A stretch of 64,000 nt of DNA from Agrobacterium pusense (lineage in GTDB: Bacteria > Pseudomonadota > Alphaproteobacteria > Rhizobiales > Rhizobiaceae): positions 153,183-217,182 of the forward strand of contig NZ_FNBB01000010.1 in the NCBI RefSeq assembly GCF_900102105.1, given 5' to 3'. Below are positions 57,562 through 64,000 of this stretch, piece by piece. Made by a program: the position numbers and the translations under genes. Each line of letters opens with the position of its first letter. Positions within the stretch are counted from its first letter, which is position 1. The notes beneath the pieces were generated by a model that saw nothing but the letters and a program-made list of their open reading frames with translations, had not been told where the DNA came from and ran no database searches.

Positions 57562-59346
57562 TCAATGATTGTGCCGGGGCATCTTCTCGGCAATGCGGCG
57601 GAAATCCGCAGCGCCTTCGAGAACCGCGCCGTCCGAAAGCTGCGTTACCGACTGACGATAAATGCGCTGCCAGGGCGTCGCATCCGCGGGAACAGCCGGA
57701 ATGCCGTCTGCCTTGCGGGCTGCAAGCTCCTCATCCGGCACCAGCACGTTACACTCGCCCTTGTTGAAGTCGATGCGGATCACATCGCCCGTGCGAAGCC
57801 ACGCCAGGCCACCGCCGGCCGCACTTTCGGGCGAGGCGTTGAGAATGGACGGGCTGTCCGCCGTTCCCGATTGCCGGCCGTCACCGATCGTCGGCAGGCT
57901 GGTGATTCCTTTTTTCAAAAGCGCATCCGGCGGCTGCATGTTGACCACCTCGGCCGAACCCGGCCAGCCAAGCGGCCCCGCACCACGAATGACGAGAATG
58001 GTACGCTCATCAATATTGAGGGACGGATCATTGATGCGGGCGTGATAGTCTTCCGAACCGTCAAAAACCACGCATCTGCCCTCGAAAATTCCCTCGTGGC
58101 CCGGCTCGTTGAGATAGCGCTGCCGGAACTCCGCCGAGATCACGCTCGTCTTCATGATGGCGAAATCGAACAGATTGCCCTTGAGAACCAGGAAACCTGC
58201 CCGTTCCTTCAGCGGATTTTCATAAGGAAGGATCACATCTCGGTCGGTCGATTCCCGACCTTCCAGATTTTCAGCCACTGTTCTACCGGTCACGGTCCGA
58301 CAGCTTCCATCGAGCTTGCCCGCCTGCAGAAGCTCCCACATGATGGCGGGCGTGCCGCCGGCGCGGTGATATTTCTCACCGAGCCATTTGCCGGCCGGCT
58401 GTATGTTGGCCAACAGCGGAATATCGTAACCGTGGACCTGCCAGTCCTCTTCACGGAGTTCAACGCCCGCATGTTTCGCCATCGCCGCGAGATGCGGTTG
58501 GGCATTGGTGGAGCCACCGATCGCCGAGTTGACGCGGATCGCGTTCAGGAAGGCTTCGCGCGTCATGATGTCCGAGGGCTTGATATTCTCAACAACCAGT
58601 TCGACGGCGCGGCGACCGGTGCGATAGGCCATCTGGCCGCGCTCACGGTAAGCGGCGGGGATTGCGCCGCAGCCGGTAAGCGACATGCCAAGCGCTTCCG
58701 CGATGGCGTTCATTGTCGACGCCGTGCCCATGGTGTTGCAATGCCCGACCGATGGCGCGGATTCCAGCGCCGCCTGCAGAAACTCCTCCCGGGTGATTTC
58801 GCCAGCGCCATATTTGCGGCGCATGCGCCAGATCACAGTGCCGGAACCGACCAGATCGCCCTCATGATAACCGTCGAGCATCGGCCCGCCGGAGAGCACG
58901 ATGGCCGGAATATCGACCGTGCTTGCCGCCATCAGTGCCGAGGGCGTGGTCTTGTCGCAGCCCGTCGTTAACACGACACCGTCGAGCGGATAGCCGTAAA
59001 GCACTTCCACGAGGCTGAGATAGGCAAGATTGCGGTCGAGCGCTGCCGTCGGGCGCTTGCAGTTTTCGAACATCGGATGGGTCGGGAATTCGATAGGAAT
59101 ACCGCCCGCATCACGGATGCCGTCGCGCACACGCTTCACCAACTCCACATGGACGCGGTTGCAGGGCGTAAGATCGCTGCCGCTCTGTGCGATGCCGATC
59201 ACCGGCTTGCCGGAACGCAGTTCTTCCGGCGTTACGCCATAATTCATGAAGCGCTCCAGATAGAGCGCCGTCATGTCGAGATGATCAGGGTTGTCGAACC
59301 AGTCCTGCGATCGCAGCCGGCGCATGGGTGTCTTCTCGTCGCTCAT
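57562..59346 (-). CDS. xylD: IlvD/Edd-family sugar acid dehydratase, likely D-xylonate dehydratase
   Basis: A 594-residue Fe-S dehydratase. Cluster cysteines are in [16 protein letters not shown] and [13 protein letters not shown]. From memory the sequence closely follows the Caulobacter XylD, starting near [20 protein letters not shown] and ending MPRHNH. The predicted reaction is D-xylonate to 2-keto-3-deoxyxylonate; close relatives act on other aldonates (arabonate, galactonate), so the substrate is an inference. It is the third gene of a minus-strand row, 9 bp after the preceding stop. Confidence 0.9.
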   Translation of the reverse strand: MSDEKTPMRRLRSQDWFDNPDHLDMTALYLERFMNYGVTPEELRSGKPVIGIAQSGSDLTPCNRVHVELVKRVRDGIRDAGGIPIEFPTHPMFENCKRPTAALDRNLAYLSLVEVLYGYPLDGVVLTTGCDKTTPSALMAASTVDIPAIVLSGGPMLDGYHEGDLVGSGTVIWRMRRKYGAGEITREEFLQAALESAPSVGHCNTMGTASTMNAIAEALGMSLTGCGAIPAAYRERGQMAYRTGRRAVELVVENIKPSDIMTREAFLNAIRVNSAIGGSTNAQPHLAAMAKHAGVELREEDWQVHGYDIPLLANIQPAGKWLGEKYHRAGGTPAIMWELLQAGKLDGSCRTVTGRTVAENLEGRESTDRDVILPYENPLKERAGFLVLKGNLFDFAIMKTSVISAEFRQRYLNEPGHEGIFEGRCVVFDGSEDYHARINDPSLNIDERTILVIRGAGPLGWPGSAEVVNMQPPDALLKKGITSLPTIGDGRQSGTADSPSILNASPESAAGGGLAWLRTGDVIRIDFNKGECNVLVPDEELAARKADGIPAVPADATPWQRIYRQSVTQLSDGAVLEGAADFRRIAEKMPRHNH

Positions 59347-59355
59347 AAGCCTGCC

Positions 59356-60258
59356 TCAGCCCTGTTCGCGGTTGTTGAGTTTTTCGAGGTAAAGCAGGAT
59401 GCCGCTGTGATCGATATCGGCACCGCCGTCACCAACGAAGTCGTCGAATTCCCGCGTCACCTGCTGCGTAAGCGGCAGGGTAAGCGACAGGTCCTTCGCC
59501 GTTGCCAACACGCCATTCAGATCCTTGAGCTGGAATTTGGATGGACCACCCGGCACGAAATTGCGCTTCACCATGCGTTCGCCATGCAATTCCAGTATCC
59601 GGCTTTCGGCAAAGCCGCCACGTATGGCGTTGCGGAAACCTTCGCGAGAGGCTCCTCCCGCTTCCACCAGCATCATCGCTTCGGCAACCGCGCCGATCGT
59701 AATGGCGACGATCTGCTGGTTGGCGAGCTTGCAGAGCTGGCCGGCACCCGAGGGACCCACATAGGTGAGCCGGCCCATCGGTGCAAAGACATCAGCAAGA
59801 TCCGCGATCAGCGCCTCGTCTCCACCGGCCATGATGGCGAGCGTACCGGCCGTCGCGCCCGGCACACCGCCCGAAACCGGTGCATCGACGTGATGGATGC
59901 CAAGCGCCTGAAGCCGGGAGGAGTGTTCACGCGCGATCGGCGGCGCAATCGAGCTGCTGTCGATGACGACAGCCCCCTTTTTCAGCGCTTCGGCCACACC
60001 GGCCTCGAACAGCACCTCGCCCACGGCCTTGCCGTCACTCAGCATCGTGATGACAATATCGGCGCCCTTGGCTGCATCTGCCGGCGATGCCGCGACGACC
60101 GCGCCATCGGCAACAAGAGCCTCGGCCTTATCGACACTGCGGTTCCAGACCGTGACCGAAAAGCCCGCACCCAGCAGGCGCCGGGCCATCGGCCCTCCCA
60201 TCAGGCCGGTGCCGATGAAGGCGACCGAGCGCTTCTTCTCCTCCCCGCCGACACTCAT
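59356..60258 (-). CDS. NAD(P)-dependent beta-hydroxyacid dehydrogenase (HIBADH family)
   Basis: A 300-residue oxidoreductase of the 3-hydroxyisobutyrate/6-phosphogluconate type. The Rossmann motif GTGLMGGPMA is at about 16-25, VDAPVSGG holds substrate contacts, and GAGQLCKLANQQ contains the catalytic Lys. Similar proteins act on tartronate semialdehyde, L-threonate or 3-hydroxyisobutyrate. Its gene overlaps the denD-like gene by four bases and precedes xylD by nine, so it belongs to the sugar-acid row. Which acid it oxidises is unknown. Confidence 0.85.
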   Translation of the reverse strand: MSVGGEEKKRSVAFIGTGLMGGPMARRLLGAGFSVTVWNRSVDKAEALVADGAVVAASPADAAKGADIVITMLSDGKAVGEVLFEAGVAEALKKGAVVIDSSSIAPPIAREHSSRLQALGIHHVDAPVSGGVPGATAGTLAIMAGGDEALIADLADVFAPMGRLTYVGPSGAGQLCKLANQQIVAITIGAVAEAMMLVEAGGASREGFRNAIRGGFAESRILELHGERMVKRNFVPGGPSKFQLKDLNGVLATAKDLSLTLPLTQQVTREFDDFVGDGGADIDHSGILLYLEKLNNREQG

Positions 60259-61241
60259 TTCAGTGAACCTCCCAGTTCGTCCTCAATATGAACCTGAATA
60301 ATCTCTTCGAAGGAGCTTTCGGCCGTAAAGCCGAGTTCGCGGGCACGCTTGGCTTCGAAACCGGGTGCCCAGCCTTCGCACATGCGCATGATCATCTCGT
60401 TCGGCTCGCGACGGATGAGGGCGACGGCCTTTTCCCCCGCCACCTTGCGCAGTGCCTCAATCTGCTCGCCGACGGTGGCGCTGAGGCCCGGCATCGACAG
60501 GTTGCGGCGCGGGCCGACCTTTTCGACGTCGATCGTGGCACCATGAATAAGGAAACCGACGGCGGAACGCGGCGAGGCGTGCCAATGGCGAATGCTTTCC
60601 GGCACCGGCAGAACCGCCTCCTGGCCAACCAGCGGCTCGCGCAGGATATTGGAGAAGAAGCCGGAGGCAGCCGCATTCGGCTTGCCGGGACGAATGCAGA
60701 TGGTGGGAAGGCGAATGCCGATGCCGTCAAAGAAACCGCGGCGGCTGTAGTCGGACAGGAGCAATTCGCAGATAGCCTTCTGCGTACCGTAGCTGGTCAG
60801 CGGCGTGGTGTGGAATTCGTCCGGGATCGGATAGGGAAGCGGCGCACCGAACACGGCGATCGAGGAGGTGAAGACCACGCGCGGCTTGTAGCCATCCTTG
60901 CCGTTGGCAAGGCGGATGGCATCGAAGAGATAACGCGTGCCGTCGAGATTGATGCGGTAGCCCTTGTCGAAATCGAGTTCGGCTTCGCCGGAGACGATAG
61001 CGGCAAGGTGGAAGATGACATCCGGACGGGCTTCGACCAGCTTTTCGGCTTCGCCAGGTGCGGAAAGATCGGCCGCGCGCGCATCGACGGCACCGGAAAA
61101 ACCGGCGGGCGCTTCGGGCTGGAACACGTCGATAAGCGTGAATTTCTCCACCGCCTTGCCACCCAGTGACCCGTCCTTGACGAGACGCTGCGTCAGCTTG
61201 CGGCCCACCATGCCAGCGGCGCCAATAATTGCGATATGCAT
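60255..61241 (-). CDS. NAD-dependent epimerase/dehydrogenase, D-erythronate dehydrogenase (DenD)-like
   Basis: A 328-residue extended SDR protein. The cofactor motif GAAGMVGRK is at about 7-15 and the catalytic Tyr151 and Lys155 are in TSYGTQK. SGEAELDFDKGYRINLDGTR and ICIRPGKPNAAASGFFSNI match the DenD branch as I recall it (D-erythronate to 2-keto-D-erythronate). The start MHIAIIG is preceded by GAGGAAG, favouring it over an upstream Met. The gene is first in the row and divergent from a flavoprotein gene. Confidence 0.82.
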   Translation of the reverse strand: MHIAIIGAAGMVGRKLTQRLVKDGSLGGKAVEKFTLIDVFQPEAPAGFSGAVDARAADLSAPGEAEKLVEARPDVIFHLAAIVSGEAELDFDKGYRINLDGTRYLFDAIRLANGKDGYKPRVVFTSSIAVFGAPLPYPIPDEFHTTPLTSYGTQKAICELLLSDYSRRGFFDGIGIRLPTICIRPGKPNAAASGFFSNILREPLVGQEAVLPVPESIRHWHASPRSAVGFLIHGATIDVEKVGPRRNLSMPGLSATVGEQIEALRKVAGEKAVALIRREPNEMIMRMCEGWAPGFEAKRARELGFTAESSFEEIIQVHIEDELGGSLK

Positions 61242-61319
61242 GTCTTCCTCCTCTTTGTCCCGGTCGTTCTCCCGAGACCGAAAAAACATCATCAGCCAAC
61301 CGACCGATAAATTAGCTTG

Positions 61320-61340
61320 TAAGGTTGTCTGATAACCTTA
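61320..61340. promoter_or_regulatory. Candidate GntR-type operator between denD-like and flavoprotein genes
   Basis: A perfect palindrome: TAAGGTT, seven bases (GTCTGAT), AACCTTA. It lies about 80 bp before the denD-like start and 100 bp before the flavoprotein start, so it could control both. Its core, GGTTGTCTGATAACC, resembles a site before the fumarylacetoacetate hydrolase-family gene at 63848-63862. Confidence 0.6.
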
Positions 61341-61441
61341 TATGATCGAGTTGAAAATAGTATTTTTTCACAAACCGGCAAAAGCAAGGGCGAAGAAGCC
61401 TTGCCCGGACATTTCAGGGCGGATTGAGCGGAGAGGGTGGA

Positions 61442-62887
61442 ATGACGATCGTCAGCGAACACGATATCGGGGAATTGCGATTCTCGCTGAAGAACAGGTT
61501 GGGCGAGGCTTTGGTGCTCACGTCGCCGGAGGACATGCTGCGTTATTGCAGGGACTGGCATGGCGACGTCACCAGTTCGGCTGTAGCCGTGATCCGTCCC
61601 CGGTCGACGGAGGAAGTATCTGATACGGTGCGCGCCTGCGCCGAACTCGGACTCGCCATCATCCCTCAGGGCGGCAATACCGGTCTTGTACTCGGCGGCA
61701 TTCCCGATGCGCCTAAACGCCAGGTCGTTCTTAGCCTCGAGCGCATGAACGCCATCCGCACCATAGACAGCGACGATTTTTCCGCCGTCGTGGAAGCGGG
61801 CTGCATTCTCTCGGAATTCAAGGACGCGGTGCAGGACAAGGGTATGTTCTTCCCGCTATCACTTGGGGCCCAGGGTAGCTGCCGTATAGGCGGTAATGTC
61901 TCCACAAATGCCGGCGGCATCAATGTGCTGCGGTACGGGATGACGCGCGAACTGGTCCTGGGTCTCGAAGTGGTGCTACCGGACGGCACTATCTGGAATG
62001 GGCTGTCGACGCTGCGCAAGGATAATCGCGGCATCGACCTGAAGCAGCTTTTCATCGGTGCGGAAGGAACGCTCGGCATTATCACCGCCGTTGCCGTCAA
62101 GCTTTACCCCAATCCGGAACACGTCGAAACGGCGCTGCTCGGCCTCAATTCGCTTAACGATGCCATCAAGCTTTACCGTCGCGCCCGTCGCGAATGCTGC
62201 GACCTGATGTCTGCCTTCGAATTTATGCCGCCGGTCGCCTTCACGCTGGCGATCGAGGCAATCCCCGACCTTAAAATGCCGATCGCCGGTGACTACCCGG
62301 CCTATGTACTGATGGAAATTTCAGGCTCCGGCCTGGTCGACACCGCAGACCTGATGGGCCGCTTCCTCGAAGGCGTCATGGAAGACGGGCTGGTGCTGGA
62401 TGGCGTCATCGCATCGTCACGGGCGCAGGCGCAATCGCTTTGGCTATTCCGCGAAGGCATGAACGAAGGCCAGGCGCTGCGCGGCAGCCATATGCGCACC
62501 GATATTTCCGTACCGCTGTCAAAACTCGCGGCTTTCGTGGCCGAAGCTGAAGCGGAACTGGCGGAAAAACTGCCGGAGTGCCTCGCTGTTTCCTACGGCC
62601 ATGTGGGAGACGGAAACGTCCACCTCAACGTACTGCCGCCGAACGGCTCGACGCCGGAAGAGCGCGAAGCATTCATCTACAAGTCCAAAACGCTCGTCAA
62701 TGACGTCCTCGACCGTTACGTCGGCAGCATCAGCGCCGAGCACGGCATCGGCCGGTTGAAACGCTCGGATTTCGAAAGCCGGCTATCTGATGTGCAGCGG
62801 CGGATGATCACTGGCCTGAAAAACACCTTCGACCCTGATTTGCGGATGAATCCCGGTTGCCAGATAACCCTGCAACCGGATAGCTAA
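61442..62887 (+). CDS. FAD-linked oxidase, GlcD / D-2-hydroxyacid dehydrogenase type
   Basis: A 481-residue flavoprotein. The PCMH-type FAD-binding domain (about 45-220) contains IPQGGNTGLVLGG and GGNVSTNAGGINVLRYG. The C-terminal part has YGHVGDGNVHLNV and EHGIGRLKR, with metal/substrate histidines. It resembles D-2-hydroxyglutarate, D-lactate or glycolate dehydrogenases. The start MTIVSEHD is preceded by GGAGAGGG. It is divergent from the denD-like gene and probably oxidises a 2-hydroxyacid formed in the same route. Confidence 0.9.
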   Translation: MTIVSEHDIGELRFSLKNRLGEALVLTSPEDMLRYCRDWHGDVTSSAVAVIRPRSTEEVSDTVRACAELGLAIIPQGGNTGLVLGGIPDAPKRQVVLSLERMNAIRTIDSDDFSAVVEAGCILSEFKDAVQDKGMFFPLSLGAQGSCRIGGNVSTNAGGINVLRYGMTRELVLGLEVVLPDGTIWNGLSTLRKDNRGIDLKQLFIGAEGTLGIITAVAVKLYPNPEHVETALLGLNSLNDAIKLYRRARRECCDLMSAFEFMPPVAFTLAIEAIPDLKMPIAGDYPAYVLMEISGSGLVDTADLMGRFLEGVMEDGLVLDGVIASSRAQAQSLWLFREGMNEGQALRGSHMRTDISVPLSKLAAFVAEAEAELAEKLPECLAVSYGHVGDGNVHLNVLPPNGSTPEEREAFIYKSKTLVNDVLDRYVGSISAEHGIGRLKRSDFESRLSDVQRRMITGLKNTFDPDLRMNPGCQITLQPDS

Positions 62888-63005
62888 TCAAGGTACGGCA
62901 GAGGCGGCTGAAAACGCCGCCTTAAAAAACCCCGCTGACGGCGAAGGAGGAAGTCGTCTGCAGCGGGAAAAACGAACCAATCGTTTCTGTGGAACGGGAG
63001 CAACC

Positions 63006-63722
63006 ATGACGCTGGAGTTCAATCAGATACATCGCAACGATCATCTCCCCGGCCGCATCGCCGCAGAGATCGCACGCGAGATCAACGATTCGAAACTCGG
63101 GCCGGGCGACAGGCTGCCGACTGAACATGTGCTGGCAAAAACCTTCGGGGTGAGCCGCTCTGTCATCCGCGAGGCGATAGCACAATTGCGCAATGAAGGT
63201 TTCGTCGAAACCCGGCAGGGCGTGGGCGCATTCGTCACCGATCCCCGGCAGAGACTGTCCATCCGCATCGAGCGCTCCCGGCTGAACGATCCGGAGAACT
63301 TCCGCGATCTTTTCCAGCTTCGCATGCCGCTGGAAATAGAAGCAGCAGGGCTGGCGGCATTGCATCGTAGCCCGCAGCAGTTGGCGCGACTGGCCGCGGC
63401 ACTGGAAAAGATGAAAACCGCCGACGATTGGTCGACGGAAGGCGTTGCCGCCGATCTGGACTTCCACCGTATTCTGGCTGAGGCCACACAAAACGAATAT
63501 TTCCTGATGTTCCTCGGCTTCATTGCGGAGCGCATCAGTTCCGCCATCAACATCGCTTTCTCCCGGGCGGTTTTTGGGGAAATTCTCGAGGTAACGATTG
63601 CCGAACATGTGGCAATTTACGAGGCCGTGGAAAAAGCTGATGCGCCCGCGGCCAAGAACGCGATGCGCAAGCATCTGATTGGTGCGGCAAGCCGCGTCAA
63701 TCTGGAGCTGGATATATTTTGA
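63006..63722 (+). CDS. GntR-family regulator, FadR subfamily (FCD domain)
   Basis: A 238-residue regulator. The N-terminal winged helix (about 10-75) reads GRIAAEIAREINDSKLGPGDRLPTEHVLAKTFGVSRSVIREAIAQLRNEGFVETRQGVGAFV. The C-terminal FCD domain (about 90-230) has the metal-binding His/Asp pattern (DLDFHRILAEAT and TIAEHVAIYEAV). FadR-type members respond to sugar acids or carboxylates. It lies between the flavoprotein and the fumarylacetoacetate hydrolase-type gene and is a natural candidate to control the locus. Confidence 0.92.
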   Translation: MTLEFNQIHRNDHLPGRIAAEIAREINDSKLGPGDRLPTEHVLAKTFGVSRSVIREAIAQLRNEGFVETRQGVGAFVTDPRQRLSIRIERSRLNDPENFRDLFQLRMPLEIEAAGLAALHRSPQQLARLAAALEKMKTADDWSTEGVAADLDFHRILAEATQNEYFLMFLGFIAERISSAINIAFSRAVFGEILEVTIAEHVAIYEAVEKADAPAAKNAMRKHLIGAASRVNLELDIF

Positions 63723-63847
63723 CTGGAAAAAAGGACTGGCAGTCAAGCTATAGGACAGGTTTCCGCGCTTCATGAGCGATACATGATAAATTTGTCCGCG
63801 AGACCGCTAGACTCGCTCGAAAAGTCATACTAAGAAGAATAAGATTA

Positions 63848-63862
63848 GGTTGTCAGACATCC
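63848..63862. promoter_or_regulatory. Candidate GntR operator upstream of the FAH-family gene
   Basis: GGTTGTCAGACATCC matches the core of the palindrome at 61320-61340 (GGTTGTCTGATAACC) at most positions. A further half-like TTGTCTGG is on the opposite strand at about 63861-63868. It lies about 55 bp before the next gene's start, a plausible operator position. Confidence 0.55.
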
Positions 63863-63917
63863 AGACAATAAGACCGCAGGAGGCGGCCTGTCGGAAGTCT
63901 GAAAGGGGAGGATATAC

Positions 63918-64000
63918 ATGGCCGGCGTAAGGTCGATCGACGCTACCGCAATTTTGCCTGAGGATTATGAAAACGCTTTGCTCGTCGGCCGCGTCTGGTC
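63918..64000 (+). CDS. Fumarylacetoacetate hydrolase-family protein (partial, 5' end only)
   Basis: Only the first 27 codons are in the window: MAGVRSIDATAILPEDYENA then LLVGRVW. The ATG is preceded by AGGGGAGG. The phrase ALLVGRVW after a PEDYE stretch is typical of the fumarylacetoacetate hydrolase-like proteins that act as 2-keto-3-deoxy-pentonate dehydratases (XylX type) in rhizobia. That would be the step after XylD. The assignment rests on a short fragment and the locus context. Confidence 0.6.
   Translation, partial: MAGVRSIDATAILPEDYENALLVGRVW

Noticed and set aside
62902..62922. Hairpin AGGCGGC/GCCGCCT after the flavoprotein gene as a terminator
   Set aside because: The stem is only seven pairs and is followed by TAAAAAAC on the plus strand, without a T-run, so it is not convincing.
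1..64000. tRNA, rRNA, CRISPR array, insertion sequence, prophage or toxin-antitoxin pairs
   Set aside because: Intergenic regions were read on both strands. No tRNA-like T-arm, no regular spaced repeats, no transposase or integrase motifs and no paired small toxin genes were seen.

Overview
The window looks like a piece of the circular chromosome of an Agrobacterium (Rhizobiaceae, Alphaproteobacteria). The evidence is the sequence itself: high GC, densely packed genes, a ccmABCDG block, the ffh - chorismate mutase - rpsP - rimM - trmD - rplS order, a SAM-II riboswitch in front of metA, a Rhizobium-type pyruvate carboxylase, and above all the chvA/chvB pair for cyclic beta-1,2-glucan. No rRNA, tRNA, insertion sequence, prophage or CRISPR array was seen. 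Most of it is core genome.

Layout. 0-3.2 kb: cytochrome c maturation genes ccmA, ccmB, ccmC, ccmD and ccmG, with a 164-bp nested palindromic repeat between ccmA and ccmB. 3.2-9.4 kb (minus strand): a membrane diguanylate cyclase, then the coupled row dapF-mtaB-ftsY-yciB-DUF2585. 9.5-10.6 kb: a lactamase-fold hydrolase. 10.6-16.2 kb: ffh with a structured leader, chorismate mutase, rpsP, rimM and trmD, a convergent TauE exporter, then rplS. 16.2-21 kb: a polar amino acid ABC binding protein and permease without an ATPase, an MFS carrier, and leuC. 21-26.4 kb: a lipoprotein M48 peptidase and thiBPQ under a TPP riboswitch. 26.4-29.4 kb: a VOC protein, an ABC-F ATPase and thiamine pyrophosphokinase. 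29.5-35.5 kb: SAM-II riboswitch-metA, galM, mtgA, a polyprenyl synthase, an OmpA-type lipoprotein and ispG. 35.6-41.2 kb: an MFS transporter with a DeoR regulator, and pyc. 41.3-53.2 kb: a LuxR-type solo regulator, chvA, and the very large chvB. 53.7-64 kb: an M20 amidohydrolase, a 47-residue membrane protein, an L-2-hydroxyglutarate oxidase-like enzyme, a threonine/serine dehydratase, and a sugar-acid catabolic locus. That locus holds a xylonate dehydratase-like IlvD/Edd protein, a beta-hydroxyacid dehydrogenase, a DenD-like dehydrogenase, a GlcD-like flavoprotein, a FadR-type GntR regulator and the start of a fumarylacetoacetate hydrolase-family gene.

How the parts fit. The sugar-acid locus is the most system-like part. 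Two of its promoter regions share the sequence GGTTGTCWGAYAWCC, a plausible operator for the neighbouring GntR regulator, and the gene content suggests an oxidative pentonate or related acid pathway not fully explained by any one known route. The region between pyc and chvA holds a LuxR-family regulator that keeps all six canonical acyl-homoserine-lactone pocket residues although no synthase gene lies in the window. Next to it is an intergenic Rho-independent terminator that may end a small RNA or attenuate chvA. Several leader structures (TPP, SAM-II, the ffh leader) point to RNA-level control. Nothing in the window is clearly an unknown defence or mobile system.
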